NCBI GenBank assembly: GCA_963662175.1
Contig: OY759214.1
Coordinates: 6,510,001 to 6,574,000, forward strand
DNA: 64,000 nucleotides
Reading direction: 5' to 3'
DNA from: Aradus depressus
Taxonomy: Eukaryota > Arthropoda > Insecta > Hemiptera > Aradidae
Part shown: positions 52,384 to 62,688 of the stretch, one piece after another
Position numbering within the stretch: the first letter of the stretch is position 1
Layout: each line of letters starts with the position of its first letter
Notes under the pieces: model-generated
Seen by the model: the letters and a program-made list of their open reading frames with translations, nothing else
Databases searched by the model: none
Told to the model about the DNA's origin: nothing
Program-made: the position numbers and the translations under genes

Positions 52384-52688
52384 TCTGACTCATGCCCGGG
52401 CTTCAACTACGACGTCATACTACCTACTACCAGAGCGCCCTGTCGTCACTTTGGTGAACATAAGTCCGGCATAAGTCCTACTATGGGAGTCCTGAATTTT
52501 CCCTACCCTGGCTTATTTATCTAGGATAAGGGATCTTTAACGAGTACCTGAAGAACAGGCGCGGGACTATCCGAAGGATGGCGTGCTCAATGTTGTTTAC
52601 ACCCCATATCTGAAATCTGAAGGTCTCGGTTGGGTTTCGAACTAGTTATCTTGAGCTCTGTAGGCAAGCACGCTACATATAACACTGC
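52384..52688 (-). mobile_element. tRNA-SINE, full length (reversed), diverged
   Basis: CTGACTCATGCCCGGGCTTC to GGTTGGGTTTCGAACTAGTT, then GGCAAGCACGCTACATATAA. The A-box has decayed. Confidence 0.85.
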
Positions 52689-52759
52689 TTTATAGAATAT
52701 AAGTTGCTTTCCTGTTGCCATATTTTTTTTGTGCGTGTTTAATGTCACATCATTAGTTA

Positions 52760-53079
52760 CTGTGACTCATGCCCGGGCTTTAACTACGAGGTCATATCGC
52801 CTACTACCAGAGCGCTCATTCGACGCTCTGGTGGACATGAGCCCGACTCTACTTTGGGAATCCTAAATTCTATCTACCCAGGTTTATTCACTTAGGATAG
52901 GGGGTCTTCAACGAGTGCCTGACAGGGACCATCGCTTAACGTCCCATCCGAAGGACGGCGTGTTCAAGGTTGTTCCAACCTCCGAGATAAAAAAACCGAA
53001 GGGCTTCGGTCGGGTTTCGAACCCGCGATCTAGAGCTCAGTAAACTAGCACCGCCTATCTCTGAATTATCGGCGCCCTA
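52760..53079 (-). mobile_element. tRNA-SINE, full length (reversed)
   Basis: TGTGACTCATGCCCGGGCTT to GGTCGGGTTTCGAACCCGCG and ATCGGCGCCCTA at the tRNA 5' end. Only 70 bp from the previous copy, in the same orientation. The 53080-53560 stretch beyond holds a B-box-like GGTTCAAATCC (minus strand, 53163-53173) but no full tRNA. Confidence 0.88.
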
Positions 53080-53573
53080 TTCATTCGCGACGTGCTATCA
53101 TGGTTAGTTACCAGGGATGTAAATCGTAAGTTTAGACACCCGCTAATCTCGGGATTTGAACCCCTGATTCTGGATATACTTTATAATTTGTTGCTACCGT
53201 TCCCCTCGTTCATCTCGTATGTATGCAATTAACCCTGGAATGTTATTATTTGTCATGACGTTTCGTAATATTTCATGTAAATATTTTGAGGAAAACGACC
53301 ACAGGTTGATTGCAGTTGCATCAAATAGCTGGGGAACCGGAACTTTCATTTCAAGTAATCTAATCTAGTTGTGGTTCATTCATTTTTAGAGAATCATTTA
53401 TAAACCTGTATGCATTGTTTTCGTTATCAGATTGTGAGTAAATGAATGGACAACCTTTGTTCTCTTCACGTTTTAAAGACCGTTAACAGTTGTTGTTTTC
53501 CTTCACTATTTGCTGTGGAGATTGTTAAGAAAGTGTCAACAGTCTCTCTGTCTACTTAGAGTGTCTGCAGTAC

Positions 53574-53769
53574 CTCTGGAGTTTGAGGGCAGTAGGTTTG
53601 TGAAGTCACAGAAAACCACGCCCAACATAACACAGCCGCCAGCTGGGTAGGTCCAAGTTCCTGGTGGCAGGCGCCTCATCATGCCCCTGGGAACAGACAT
53701 CTGAGTGCGACATAGACGCCGGACCATAGTCCTGTTCGCGGGTGCAGGCATCCGAGGATACTCCACAGA
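53574..53769 (-). CDS. Candidate internal exon (65 codons)
   Basis: The minus-strand acceptor TTTCCTTCTCCCTAG|TCTG and donor CCAGAG|GTACTG bound 196 nt in which one phase only is fully open. It includes RRLCRTQMSVPRGMMRRLPP and GTWTYPAGGCVMLGVVFCDF, a natural-looking mixture with a short hydrophobic stretch. The phase at entry is 0 and at exit is 1. No homologue recognised, and it lies on the opposite strand from the 51692 exon, so it would be another gene. Could be chance. Confidence 0.28.
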
Positions 53770-54329
53770 CTAGGGAGAAGGAAAGTCGTAAAGACTTCTA
53801 GTAGCAGAAGTAACAGGTGCGAGATGAGGGGATAATGCGTGGGCAGACCTCTGACGAACTGGGGTTACCTTCTGTTCTGCACAGGAGATCAGTGGAAGGG
53901 GAGTGGTTGCTGAAGAGCAGACGTCTTTCGGCGTCTCTAGAGACACAAGATGAGGATGAATGAACCCTATGTCTTATAGAGTGAGATTGAAGTACAAATG
54001 AATATTTCAGTATAGGTTTCTGAAAACGTAGAAAGGTTCCATGTATATCGAGGATTTTTACTGCTAGACTTTTTGGTGGGAGACTACCATATGCTCGAAT
54101 ACATATTCATGGTAACATTACCATTTAAATCTGCTTTTAAGGATTTATGTTTGTTTTATTGAGTAAAATGGAAAAAAATAAACCTTCCAAAACTCTATAA
54201 TCACTCAAAAATAATAGAAAACCAGGAGTACATGTCTCCTGGAATTCCCAGGGGCTAACGAGAGAGGTACACCAGGTGATGTATGATATCTAGATGGCAG
54301 AGGAAATTGACCACCGCGATAATTGGTCT
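53770..54329. other. No gene seen
   Basis: No element ends or conserved motif recognised. Confidence 0.4.
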
Positions 54330-54840
54330 GAACCACAAGAAGGAATACAAACTATTCTGTGGAAACTACCGCGGAATTCCTCTACAAGATCCTGTCCATA
54401 CTGCTCATGAAGAGGCCCCTCCTCAAGGAGAGGTCGCAGAATAATAATGCGTCCTTAGACATACAGAAATGACGTCGACCCGCAATATCTCTTTATGACT
54501 GACAGCAAGCAAGTCTATGGCAGAGAGAGAAACTCCTAGAGGGAATGCACTGGTCTTCCCCCAAACTGATAAGGATAACGCTAACGCACCCTCTGAGTCC
54601 ACAACACAACTTCTGAGAGGTTCAACTTAGAGCAGCACCTAAGACGGAGGGAGATTCACTGTCCTCTTCACTCTACAATATAGTCCTGGAGAAGGCTTTT
54701 GGGGACATGTCCCTGTCAGCACTTCGCATACGCCGACGATGCGGCCATAACTCGGCGAACGGAGACTGAATGGAGCGTGAACAGGAATCCAGGATGTTAG
54801 GTCTTCAAGTTAACAACGGAGTATTTCCGACGAACCAATT
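54330..54840 (+). pseudogene. Decayed LINE reverse transcriptase with YADD
   Basis: Motifs in order but in shifted frames: CGNYRGIPL (about 54357-54385, matching CxNYRGISLL), a TDSKQVYGRE segment where DFxxAYDxV is expected, GDSLSSSLYNIVLEKAF (about 54650-54700, matching GDxLSxxLFNxxLE) and QHFAYADDAAITRRTETE (about 54718-54770) with the catalytic YADD. This order is that of RTE/CR1/L1-like LINE proteins. Multiple frameshifts make it inactive. It is a different lineage from the Jockey copies. Confidence 0.75.
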
Positions 54841-54980
54841 CTAGAGCTGATTCTTTCAATCGAAAACAAGAAATTGTATCGATACCTACATGTATCGAAG
54901 GAAATTTAATAAATAGTATACAATAAATAATATACACATCTATCTTGTTTTAAGATTAAAGTTTTAATTAAAACAGTATA

Positions 54981-55158
54981 AATAAATAAAACAAACTTAT
55001 TTTTTGAAATATTGTCTATTCCACTAAAGATTGTCTATTCCACGTCAGTTCATAACCAGACCTGACGATGGTGTGAGGCCGAAACCGGTAGTTTTATTTT
55101 TATAAATATCTTTAGTGGAATAGACAATATTTCAAAAAATAAGTTTGTTTTATTTATT
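54981..55158. repeat. Perfect 51-bp inverted repeat around a CTGACGA hairpin
   Basis: The arms 54981-55031 and 55108-55158 are exact reverse complements over 51 bp (ACAAACTTATTTTTTGAAAT, ATTGTCTATTCCACTAAAGA). The 76-bp loop contains a partial extra copy of TTGTCTATTCCAC and CCTGACGATGGTGTGAGGCC + GAAACCGGTAGTT. Probably two retroelement tails joined head-to-head, or a fold-back structure. Confidence 0.95.
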
Positions 55159-55244
55159 TATTACAACTTCCACAATATGTCCGCGTTCCTCAACTTAGAA
55201 GTTGTAAAACAGTATATACATATAAAAAAAGTTGTCGGGGTATC

Positions 55245-55785
55245 ATCGGCAATCTTCTTCCCCAGAACGAATTAATCAATCGATTTTCGACTTTCGCCCT
55301 CCTCCGAGACCATTCGACCTTTTGCGCTAATATTCAACAGTTGCCTTACATAGGGGCTCCTAAATCCTCATAGTAAATTTTATGTCGATAAATTCATTAC
55401 TTGGGCAGTTATTTGGGTTTTTAAATTGAGCCCGTTCCGTGAACCCCCCTTCCCTTCGGCCGATATCGCTGAAATTTGACAGTTATGGCCTCATTGGGTT
55501 TTGACTTCAAATATGTCATTTCATGTGGATTCATGCATTATATTGACAGTTATTAGGGTTTTTGGGTTAGCCCTTCTCTGATCCCCCCTTTCTGCTGATT
55601 TCTCTGAAAATGAATATACGTCGTACTTTGAATTCATGTATGAAATTTTTTGTTGATACATTCATTGTATCGACAGTTATTGAGTTTTTCTGTTAAGCCT
55701 CCTCCCTTTCCTTCGGTTGATTTGGCTGAAAATCAATAGGTTCCGTCCTTAAAGGGTTCTGGATTCACATATAAAATGTCGTGTT
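55245..55785 (-). mobile_element. Element X (reversed), near full length
   Basis: CATCGGCAATCTTCTTCCCC, AGAACGAATTAATCAATCG and three monomers in reverse. It continues beyond the SINE as 56008-56075 (AACATGAAATTCCGTTGAAA, TTTTTCACCGATTACATAAC). Confidence 0.75.
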
Positions 55786-56007
55786 GAGTCCTAAATTTTC
55801 CCTACCCTAAATTTTCATTTAGTTTGGTCTTTAACGAGTACCTGACATCGTACAGACTCGGAATCATCGCTTAACGTGCCATCTGAAGGACGGCGTGCTT
55901 ATGTTTATTTTACCTCCCAGATAAAATAAACTTAGGGCCTCGGCCGGGTTTCGAACCCACGACTTCGAGCTCAGAAGGCAAGCATACCACTGAGCTACGT
56001 GCGACCT
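55786..56007 (-). mobile_element. tRNA-SINE (reversed), inserted in element X
   Basis: AGTCCTAAATTTTCCCTACC to CGGCCGGGTTTCGAACCCAC and CACTGAGCTACGTGCGACC. It lacks the CATGCCCGGGC tail and has an intact tRNA head. Confidence 0.88.
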
Positions 56008-56329
56008 CGAAAACATGAAATTCCGTTGAAAACTCCGCATCGAATTTTTCACCGATTACATAACTGCCCATGTACTCTGTATAGATGGGAATTTTCGATA
56101 CATGTGGATATCGATACATTTCGCACATATATAATTTCTTCGGCTTCGACTGAAAAAAACATCTACAGTTGGACTCTAGAAGTGGTTTGTTGAAGTACCC
56201 TGCCTCCTTCTGTACAGAACCTGCCGATGATACATGAGTACTTCATTTCTTGTGTATCACCTTTCTAAAATAACTGTCCTCTACACCAGTATCATCTTGT
56301 CACTGTGAGAACTTATCATTTTACTTCCC

Positions 56330-56730
56330 CACCTCTAAATGATGTACAGGAGAAGTTATGTAATCGGAAAAAAATTCTAAACGGAAGTTTCAACGGAATT
56401 TCATGTTTTCCGACCTCCAGATTCGTAATATGAAGAAAAAAGTCTATCTGAGTCTGTGAACACGATAACTGCCGATAGAATGAATGTATCGATACGAAAG
56501 TTTATATGTGAATCCAGAACCCTCTAAGGACAACGTTTATTGATTTTCAGTCATATCGACCAAAGGGAAGGGATTATTATAGAGGCTTAACATAAAAACT
56601 CTAATAATTGCCGGATAGAATGAATTTTTCGACACGAGATTTTATATGTGTTTCTAGAACTCAATAAGGATAACACTTATCGTTTTTCGATTTGCTATGG
56701 AAGGGAAGGAGGGATTAGGGGAGAGGATTA
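56330..56730 (+). mobile_element. Element X, 5' and middle part
   Basis: ATGATGTACAGGAGAAGTTA, GGAATTTCATGTTTTCCGAC, GAACACGATAACTGCCGATA and two monomers with GGGAAGGGATTATTATAGAG and GGAAGGAGGGATTAGGGGAG. 56731-57780 holds only unassigned sequence plus a MITE fragment at 57060-57115. Confidence 0.7.
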
Positions 56731-57849
56731 GTTGGAATACGACGAGGCGGGATAAAGAGAGTTCGTCTGCAGGTTTAAAGATCAATATAACTGTGGAAAT
56801 CTTCCAGAGGAGAGAGAAATAGGTCAGTCTAAGTATGGCGTTGTACAGTCTAATCAGTATTATTCCTTTGTAAGGTAGCTGTCGGAGGGTTTCTGTTCTA
56901 ATTAAGTGCTGCCCTCGTGATTTACGGAGAGGTAGTTTTAAGTGTGAGGCGCCATACTTCAGTCGTGTGACTTGCTCGGTTTGTGGCCTGGCAGTGCGGT
57001 CACCTCACAGGCAATTCTCAACGAGAGTCATTAATGGTAGTATGTACCACACGATTTCTCATGTAACATGAATTTGAGAGGGGGAAGTGGGAGGAAGGGT
57101 GATCTGTATAAGAAAGTCCCGTTATGACATCATCACATATATTTTATTTAAGAATAATCCAAATAATCTATCACTGCACTGCGCTTCACTCAGAGTTAGT
57201 AAATTCTTTTCCATTATTTCAGATTTTACAGTTTTAAACACTATGTTCACAACACGAATTTACTTTTATAACTGAATAGAAGGGCCAAATAAACAGTAAA
57301 TAGTGAGGGGATGTGAGCAAATCCGGGAATTTGATGTAGACGATTCAAAACGAACATTTCCTAGAATCGATAAATACTCGTTTTGCTTCCGCAAAAGACC
57401 ATTTTGTTCCCATTTGGGAACATCACCACATAATTGACTGTAATTTGCACAATAAATTAATAAATTCGCCACTACATAATTTTATATATATATAACTTAG
57501 GCTATTACAAAGCGTAGAAAAAATTATCAAAATTTTATAAAAATAAGAAAGTAGGTACTTATAAAAACAAAAAAAAAAAACAGAATTGCAGTTAAAAATT
57601 ACAAAAAACAGCAATTTTTCAAAAAAAGTTTAAATGAGGAGGTTAGGGAAATTCATTATATTTTTATTAACAACTACTACCCTTAAATAACCAGGAAAAT
57701 AATTTATTTGGACAAAGTATACTCACAGCCGACCAAAAAAAAAAAATGTGTTGTGTTACCAATTGGGAACATTGGACTGTAAATGGTTAATTGATTAGTT
57801 CGTGGTGAGAAATTACATTGCCGAGGATTGTTTTAAAATCTGTATAGTA

Positions 57850-58010
57850 ACAAAACATTGAGCACGCCGTCCTTTGGACGAGACGTTAAATGGTGGTCCG
57901 CAGACCTCCCCTACCCTAATTACAGCTGGATAGGCCAAATTTAGGACTTCCATAGTAGAGCTAACAGGGAAAGAATGAGGATTGGATGCTTAGGTCCCTA
58001 GGTGATCCGT
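57850..58010 (+). mobile_element. tRNA-SINE subfamily 2, 5'-truncated
   Basis: ACATTGAGCACGCCGTCCTT, AAATTTAGGACTTCCATAG, and the subfamily end GGATTGGATGCTTAGGTCCC TAGGTG. Confidence 0.75.
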
Positions 58011-58207
58011 CAGGTTGCTCTCAATTAGCGACCTCTTCACTGTACCTGTCTTCTACGTGCGCCTCTCACTCACTCCGCACACCTCTCCATTACTTATTAT
58101 AGTTTTTTTCTTCATTCCAGCCCTTCGTCTACATAATTAATGTTATTTTTCACTTTACAAAAAACAGCAATAGATGAAGTAGAATCAAATCACACATTGG
58201 AGGGTTC

Positions 58208-58325
58208 CGTAGGGATACGATGTCAGGACTCTCAGGAATAATAGAGTCAGGCTCATGTCCATCAGAGCGCTCCGGTAGTAGGCAATAAGACCTCGAAATT
58301 AAAGCCCGGGCATGAGTCACAATAA
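58208..58325 (+). mobile_element. tRNA-SINE 3' end
   Basis: GATACGATGTCAGGACTC, AGAGTCAGGCTCATGTCCAT and TAAAGCCCGGGCATGAGTCA. 58326-58930 shows no gene; it is T/C-rich at 58555-58710. Confidence 0.75.
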
Positions 58326-58943
58326 CTAGTTAACTAAATCAGTTAAGTATTATATTTTTCAGAAAAATATCTTCTACCTAAGCCATGTTTCGGATCTCTT
58401 TCATTACAACTATACTTACTGACTGAGTAGTGAAAGAAAATTAAATCACTGGCATTCTACATCCCCATCACGAAATAAACAATTTTTATCGGGTAGTCTG
58501 TTCCATGTTAAAATAATAAAAGGCTTCAATATTACAGCGGTACGATGACACTCGCTGCATCTTCCTTTCTCAACTAACGAACAGTCTCTTTTCATTTCTT
58601 TTTGTTCTTCAACGATTCATAATTCAACAAAAACCTCTTCTCTCCTCTTTATTGCTTCCTTTCTTCATCTCATAATTTCTTCTTCTTTTTCTTCTGTAAA
58701 ACTCCTCTGCTATTTGCTATATACTAATGATAGGGAGCTGACTGCAAGTCTTTGATTAGCAACACTCGGAGGAGAGGCTGTCTGTAGTGGTGTTACGCAA
58801 GATCCTTCTTTCATAGGGGACTTTATTTATGAACTTGGACAGAGGGGACTTAGATTAACACAGTAGCTAAGCCTCTGTTCATATAGCGCCATCGGTGGTG
58901 ACCATTGGCAACGCTGTTCCTTAGCCAAAAGGTAAATGGTATC

Positions 58944-59472
58944 TCCCTATTTACGTATACCCAGATTGCGTACACCTACTAAATATACCCAGATTGCGTA
59001 CACCTACTAAATATACCCAGATTGCGTACACCTACTAAATATACCCAGATTGCGTACACCTACTAAATATACCCAGATTGCGTACACCTACTAAATATAC
59101 CCAGATTGCGTACACTACTAAATATACCCAGATTGCGTACACTACTAAATATACCCACTATGCATACACTCTTTTTATCACTTGAATTAAAGAGAATCAG
59201 AGATGTTTGTTACCTGACCGTATTAGACCTCGATGCCGACTTGCGTACAGGAAAAAAAAACTTCTCCAGTATGCGTATACATTTTTCCTATACAGTAAGC
59301 GTATACATATGAAAAGAGTTCCATTTGCTTTACATTACAATTTTGATTTATTATCCTGCAGTCCTGTAACAAAAGCTGTCGAACCCTTTTAGTTCAGGTT
59401 ATTCCCTCCCCACCCCCCCCCCCCCAAAAAAAAAAAAAAGTACACGCATAGTGGGTATATACGCAAATAGGG
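58944..59472. mobile_element. Inverted-repeat element (about 529 bp) with 28-bp repeats
   Basis: The left end CCCTATTTACGTATACCCAG and the right end (complement: CCCTATTTGCGTATATACCC) are inverted, with GCGTACAC/GCGTGTAC continuing the match. A 7-bp direct repeat TGGTATC flanks it (58937-58943 and 59473-59479). The left subterminal part is amplified into the 28-bp array. No transposase. Confidence 0.75.
58956..59165. repeat. 28-bp tandem repeat, about 7 copies
   Basis: TATACCCAGATTGCGTACAC + CTACTAAA, with 27-bp variants at the right end and a degraded last unit. Derived from the terminal sequence of the surrounding inverted-repeat element. Confidence 0.95.
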
Positions 59473-59479
59473 TGGTATC

Positions 59480-59860
59480 AAGGTTAATTGGCTCTGTTTA
59501 TATATTGTCACTTTTGGAAAGACAAGGTTTCTACCTGCATTTTGGATATCGTGGTATGGAAACTATCTATCCCCTTCATGGAAAGTGCCAACCTATAAAC
59601 CTGTTGGGAAAATCATAGGGATTTATCTCGGGTCAGCAACCATTCCGGACTGTTCGTGGTCTTGACTGAACTGGTCCTAGGGGCGGTGGATGCTTTCCAA
59701 GATTGTATTATGGAGATCGGCCCAATTCTTCCTTTCGAGAACTTCGTTTAGTTAATCAAGCTTTTGGTTAGTAATGCTTCTGTATTTAAGATATTGTAAA
59801 GTTAATATTGTCCCTAATGTTAAATGTTAAGGTAATAATGATTAATAGAGTCGACAGTAT
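59480..59860. other. Unassigned
   Basis: Mixed-composition sequence without a recognised gene or element. Confidence 0.4.
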
Positions 59861-60198
59861 CTTTTCAATGTAGAAGGAATTCGATGTTGAATGAAAACAC
59901 AATTTTTGGCTAACGTTTCGGAAACTATTTATTTCCTTCTTCAGTGCCTTATAATGACTTATATTATTTATATTTTATATATTTATTTATTTTTTTTAAT
60001 GTTCCCATCTCTTTTTGTTTCTCTTTCTATTTTAACATTATTATTATTATTAAGTATCTAATTATATCATTTTCCATAATGACTAATTTGTTTGTTGTAT
60101 TCTGTAGGCCCTGAAGAAGGAAATAAATAGTTTCCGAAACGTTGGCCAAATATTGAGTTTTCATTTACACGACAGAACCTCGAATTCCTTCTACGTTA
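59861..60198. mobile_element. Inverted pair of retroelement tail D
   Basis: The left arm is reversed (59861-59948: AATGTAGAAGGAATTCGATG ... AACGTTTCGGAAACTATTTA, TTTCCTTCTTCAG) and the right arm forward (60103-60198: GGCCCTGAAGAAGGAAATAA, ATAGTTTCCGAAACGTTGGC). They are separated by about 155 bp of T-rich sequence. Each arm carries the CTGAAGA...GAAACGTTGG motif. Confidence 0.8.
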
Positions 60199-60454
60199 AG
60201 GTAATATCTTCTTGATCCGATATCGCAGTTGGTTCTTTGCTAGCTTGATTACGTTTTTACATGAATACAAATCAGCGCCATATGTCTGTCGGCGTCAGAT
60301 GGTGTATCGCGTCATTTCACGCAACGCCGGCATGTAGTGAAATGAAGTTTATTTATGAAACTTATTTTCTCTTTTCTACTTATCACACTCTAACTTTGTG
60401 CAAAGTTTCTGTTATATAACTTCGATATCGATTAAATAACAACAAAAAAACTAG

Positions 60455-60640
60455 TTTAACTTTTATATTGTTTAATTTCACAAAAATGTATAAATAAAGT
60501 GTACCGATTTCGGTTTAAGCCATCGTCAGCACAAAGTACAAAAGTGACACTTTATTTTGCTAGTTGTCTTGTCTTATCTGTATAATTCTCAGGTTACCTG
60601 AGATTACCGAAGATAGTGCCCCTAGGTTAAGGAAAGGAGA
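60455..60640 (-). mobile_element. Retroelement tail E
   Basis: Shares TTTAACTTTTATATTGTxTA and TTGCTAGxTTGTC with 50455-50580, just upstream of the 647-codon frame. On the minus strand GCTGACGATGGCTTAAACC + GAAATCGGTACAC is another hairpin of the CTGANGA type. Confidence 0.5.
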
Positions 60641-60789
60641 AGTCTTACCGTAACGTAACATTTACAAATACTTGAGTTGTCAATAATATAATGAAATTAA
60701 GAAAATACAGTATAATAAAAAATATATAATAGTCATTTTATAAAATATGTTTTATAGTAGAGTATATACATATATGTATCTGTGGTTAC

Positions 60790-61345
60790 AGGGAATAAAT
60801 TTGTATCTTTTCAGGGCAGCACTTTTTTACTTTTGCATTAATCGTGTAAATCCAGTTTTTGGAATAAATAAATTAGGTTTGCATCATTATTAATCATATA
60901 CATTCTAAATCTATAGGAATGAATGAAAATGAATATTGTTAATCCTTTCTTGTATTTCCCTTAATTACCTAATCATTCCCAATCACTTACCTAATTATTA
61001 ACCATACTTTTTGAAATACTCGTGAATGATGCCTCTCTAAAGTTGATTTAACCGAAAACGCCCTCTTCACTTGGACTAGTCTGCCTTAGTGAATAAATGG
61101 TTAAACGCAGTTATCTCGTGAATGATTCCTCAAAGAAGTAGATTAAGTTGATTTAACCGAGAACATACACAATTTTACGAGATACCAAGAAACCTACATC
61201 TTTATAATTCCTAAAGTATTATAGTTCTGAGCTCCCAACTTCTTCACAGTGCGCAGATGGCTTGGGAGATGATCACAGTACAATTAACTCATTTTGGCCA
61301 TTTTTCGACATAACAACTTATTCCCTGTGACCATAGATATTATAT
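60790..61345 (+). repeat. Dispersed repeat B, long copy
   Basis: About 550 bp matching 32876-33420 in reverse. From AGGGCAGCACTTTTTTACTT through GATGCCTCTCTAAAGTTGAT to ATTCCCTGTGACCATAG. 61346-61930 is unassigned. Confidence 0.8.
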
Positions 61346-61888
61346 GTAAGAAAGAAGGACTAAATGACATCATATTAAAGTTCAATAAGAATAAAATGCT
61401 TCTTTATAATGAAAATACACAATATATTATATTAAATTAGTTGCAAAATAGGGGTGAGAATTTGAAGTAAGTTTGGTCGTTCAAACAATTGCCATTTTTT
61501 ATAGTTTTATTCATTTCTAGCTGTTTCAGAGCATCAAGCTGACTCCCTTTTTCTCAAAGATGGAGGTACTTAATTCACGTTGCTTCATCGATTATGTGGC
61601 CCATCACGTTGATACGTTTGCGAATGTTGATTTTCTCCTTCTTATTTCGGACTTGTTCGACCAAACTCATCCTTTAAATTTATATATTATATATATATTT
61701 ATATATAACTAAAATATTTGTAAATTTTATGTTAATGTAAGACTTCCCCCTCCCGTAGCCCAAACATTGGCTTTCGCTCAACATATCGAACTCAAAATAC
61801 TAGATTGAAAGAAACGTATGTGGGCTCCGAGTGGATGAGATAGAAGAGCCGGGAGCAGGGAGGGGCAGTTCCATATTAATCCCAGGTT

Positions 61889-62626
61889 CTAACGGTCATA
61901 AATACGAAAAGATAACGGGGATTCGAGATGTGTGGACCAATCCTGGACCACTTGTGTTGGGACTCCATCTAATGGTCCGTCTATGACGTCTTCAATCTTT
62001 AGTCGGCCGCTTCCATGGTGTGAGGACCACTCCTGTCTCCCTTGTGTTGGGTCTCCATCTAATGGTCCGTCTATGACGTCTTCAATCTTTAGTCGGCCGC
62101 TTCCATGGTGTGAGGACCACTCCTGTGTCCCTTGTGTTGGGTCTCCATCTAATGGTCCGTCTATGACATCTTCAGCCTCCAGGCCGTCGCCTCCTTGTTG
62201 TGAAGACCACTCCTGGGCCACTTGTGTTGGAACTCCATCTAATGGTCCGTCTATGACATCTCCAGCCTCCAGTTGGCCGCCTCCTTGGTGTGAGGACCAC
62301 TGCTGGGCCACTTGTGTTGGAACTAATGGTCCGTCTATGACGTCTTCAATCTTTAGTCGGCCGCTTCCATGGTGTGAGGACCACTTCTGTGTCCCTTGTG
62401 TTGGGACTCCATCTAATGGTCCGTCTATGACATCTTCAGCCTCCAGGCCGTCGCCTCCTTGTTGTGAGGACCACTCCTGGGCCACTTGTGTTGGAACTCT
62501 ATCTAATGGTCCGTCTATGACATCTCCAGCCTCCAGTTGGCCGCCTCCTTGGTGTGAGGACCAATCCTGGGCCACCTGCGTTGGAACTCCTTCCATATAT
62601 GACATCTTCAGCTTCAAGATCTCCAT
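61889..62626 (-). CDS. Hypothetical 245-residue repeat protein
   Basis: The minus-strand frame from ATG 62626 is built of 30-residue repeats (VPTQVAQEWSSQQGGDGLEA, EDVIDGPLDG). It is acidic and low in hydrophobics, with no recognised domain. The plus strand is also open (235 codons), which argues for period-driven openness. Immediately upstream on the same strand lies the lysine-rich frame at 62689-63012, so the two could be parts of one decayed gene or element. Confidence 0.25.
   Translation of the reverse strand: MEILKLKMSYMEGVPTQVAQDWSSHQGGGQLEAGDVIDGPLDRVPTQVAQEWSSQQGGDGLEAEDVIDGPLDGVPTQGTQKWSSHHGSGRLKIEDVIDGPLVPTQVAQQWSSHQGGGQLEAGDVIDGPLDGVPTQVAQEWSSQQGGDGLEAEDVIDGPLDGDPTQGTQEWSSHHGSGRLKIEDVIDGPLDGDPTQGRQEWSSHHGSGRLKIEDVIDGPLDGVPTQVVQDWSTHLESPLSFRIYDR
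61932..62625. repeat. 90-bp tandem repeat, about 7.5 copies
   Basis: Units spaced 90 bp (61965, 62055, 62145, 62235, then one shortened by 6 bp). Each has CCATCTAATGGTCCGTCTAT, GGCCGCTTCCATGGTGTGAG and CCTTGTGTTGG. Variants alternate in a partial higher-order pattern. Both strands are open. Confidence 0.95.
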
Positions 62627-62688
62627 CTCCGTGGTGTGAACACTGATGCTGAGTCACTTGTGACTATAGGTTCACCTATACTCGGTCG

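Noticed and set aside
53140..53200. tRNA-like B-box GGTTCAAATCC on the minus strand
   Set aside because: No A-box at the proper distance and no cloverleaf could be drawn. Probably a decayed SINE head.
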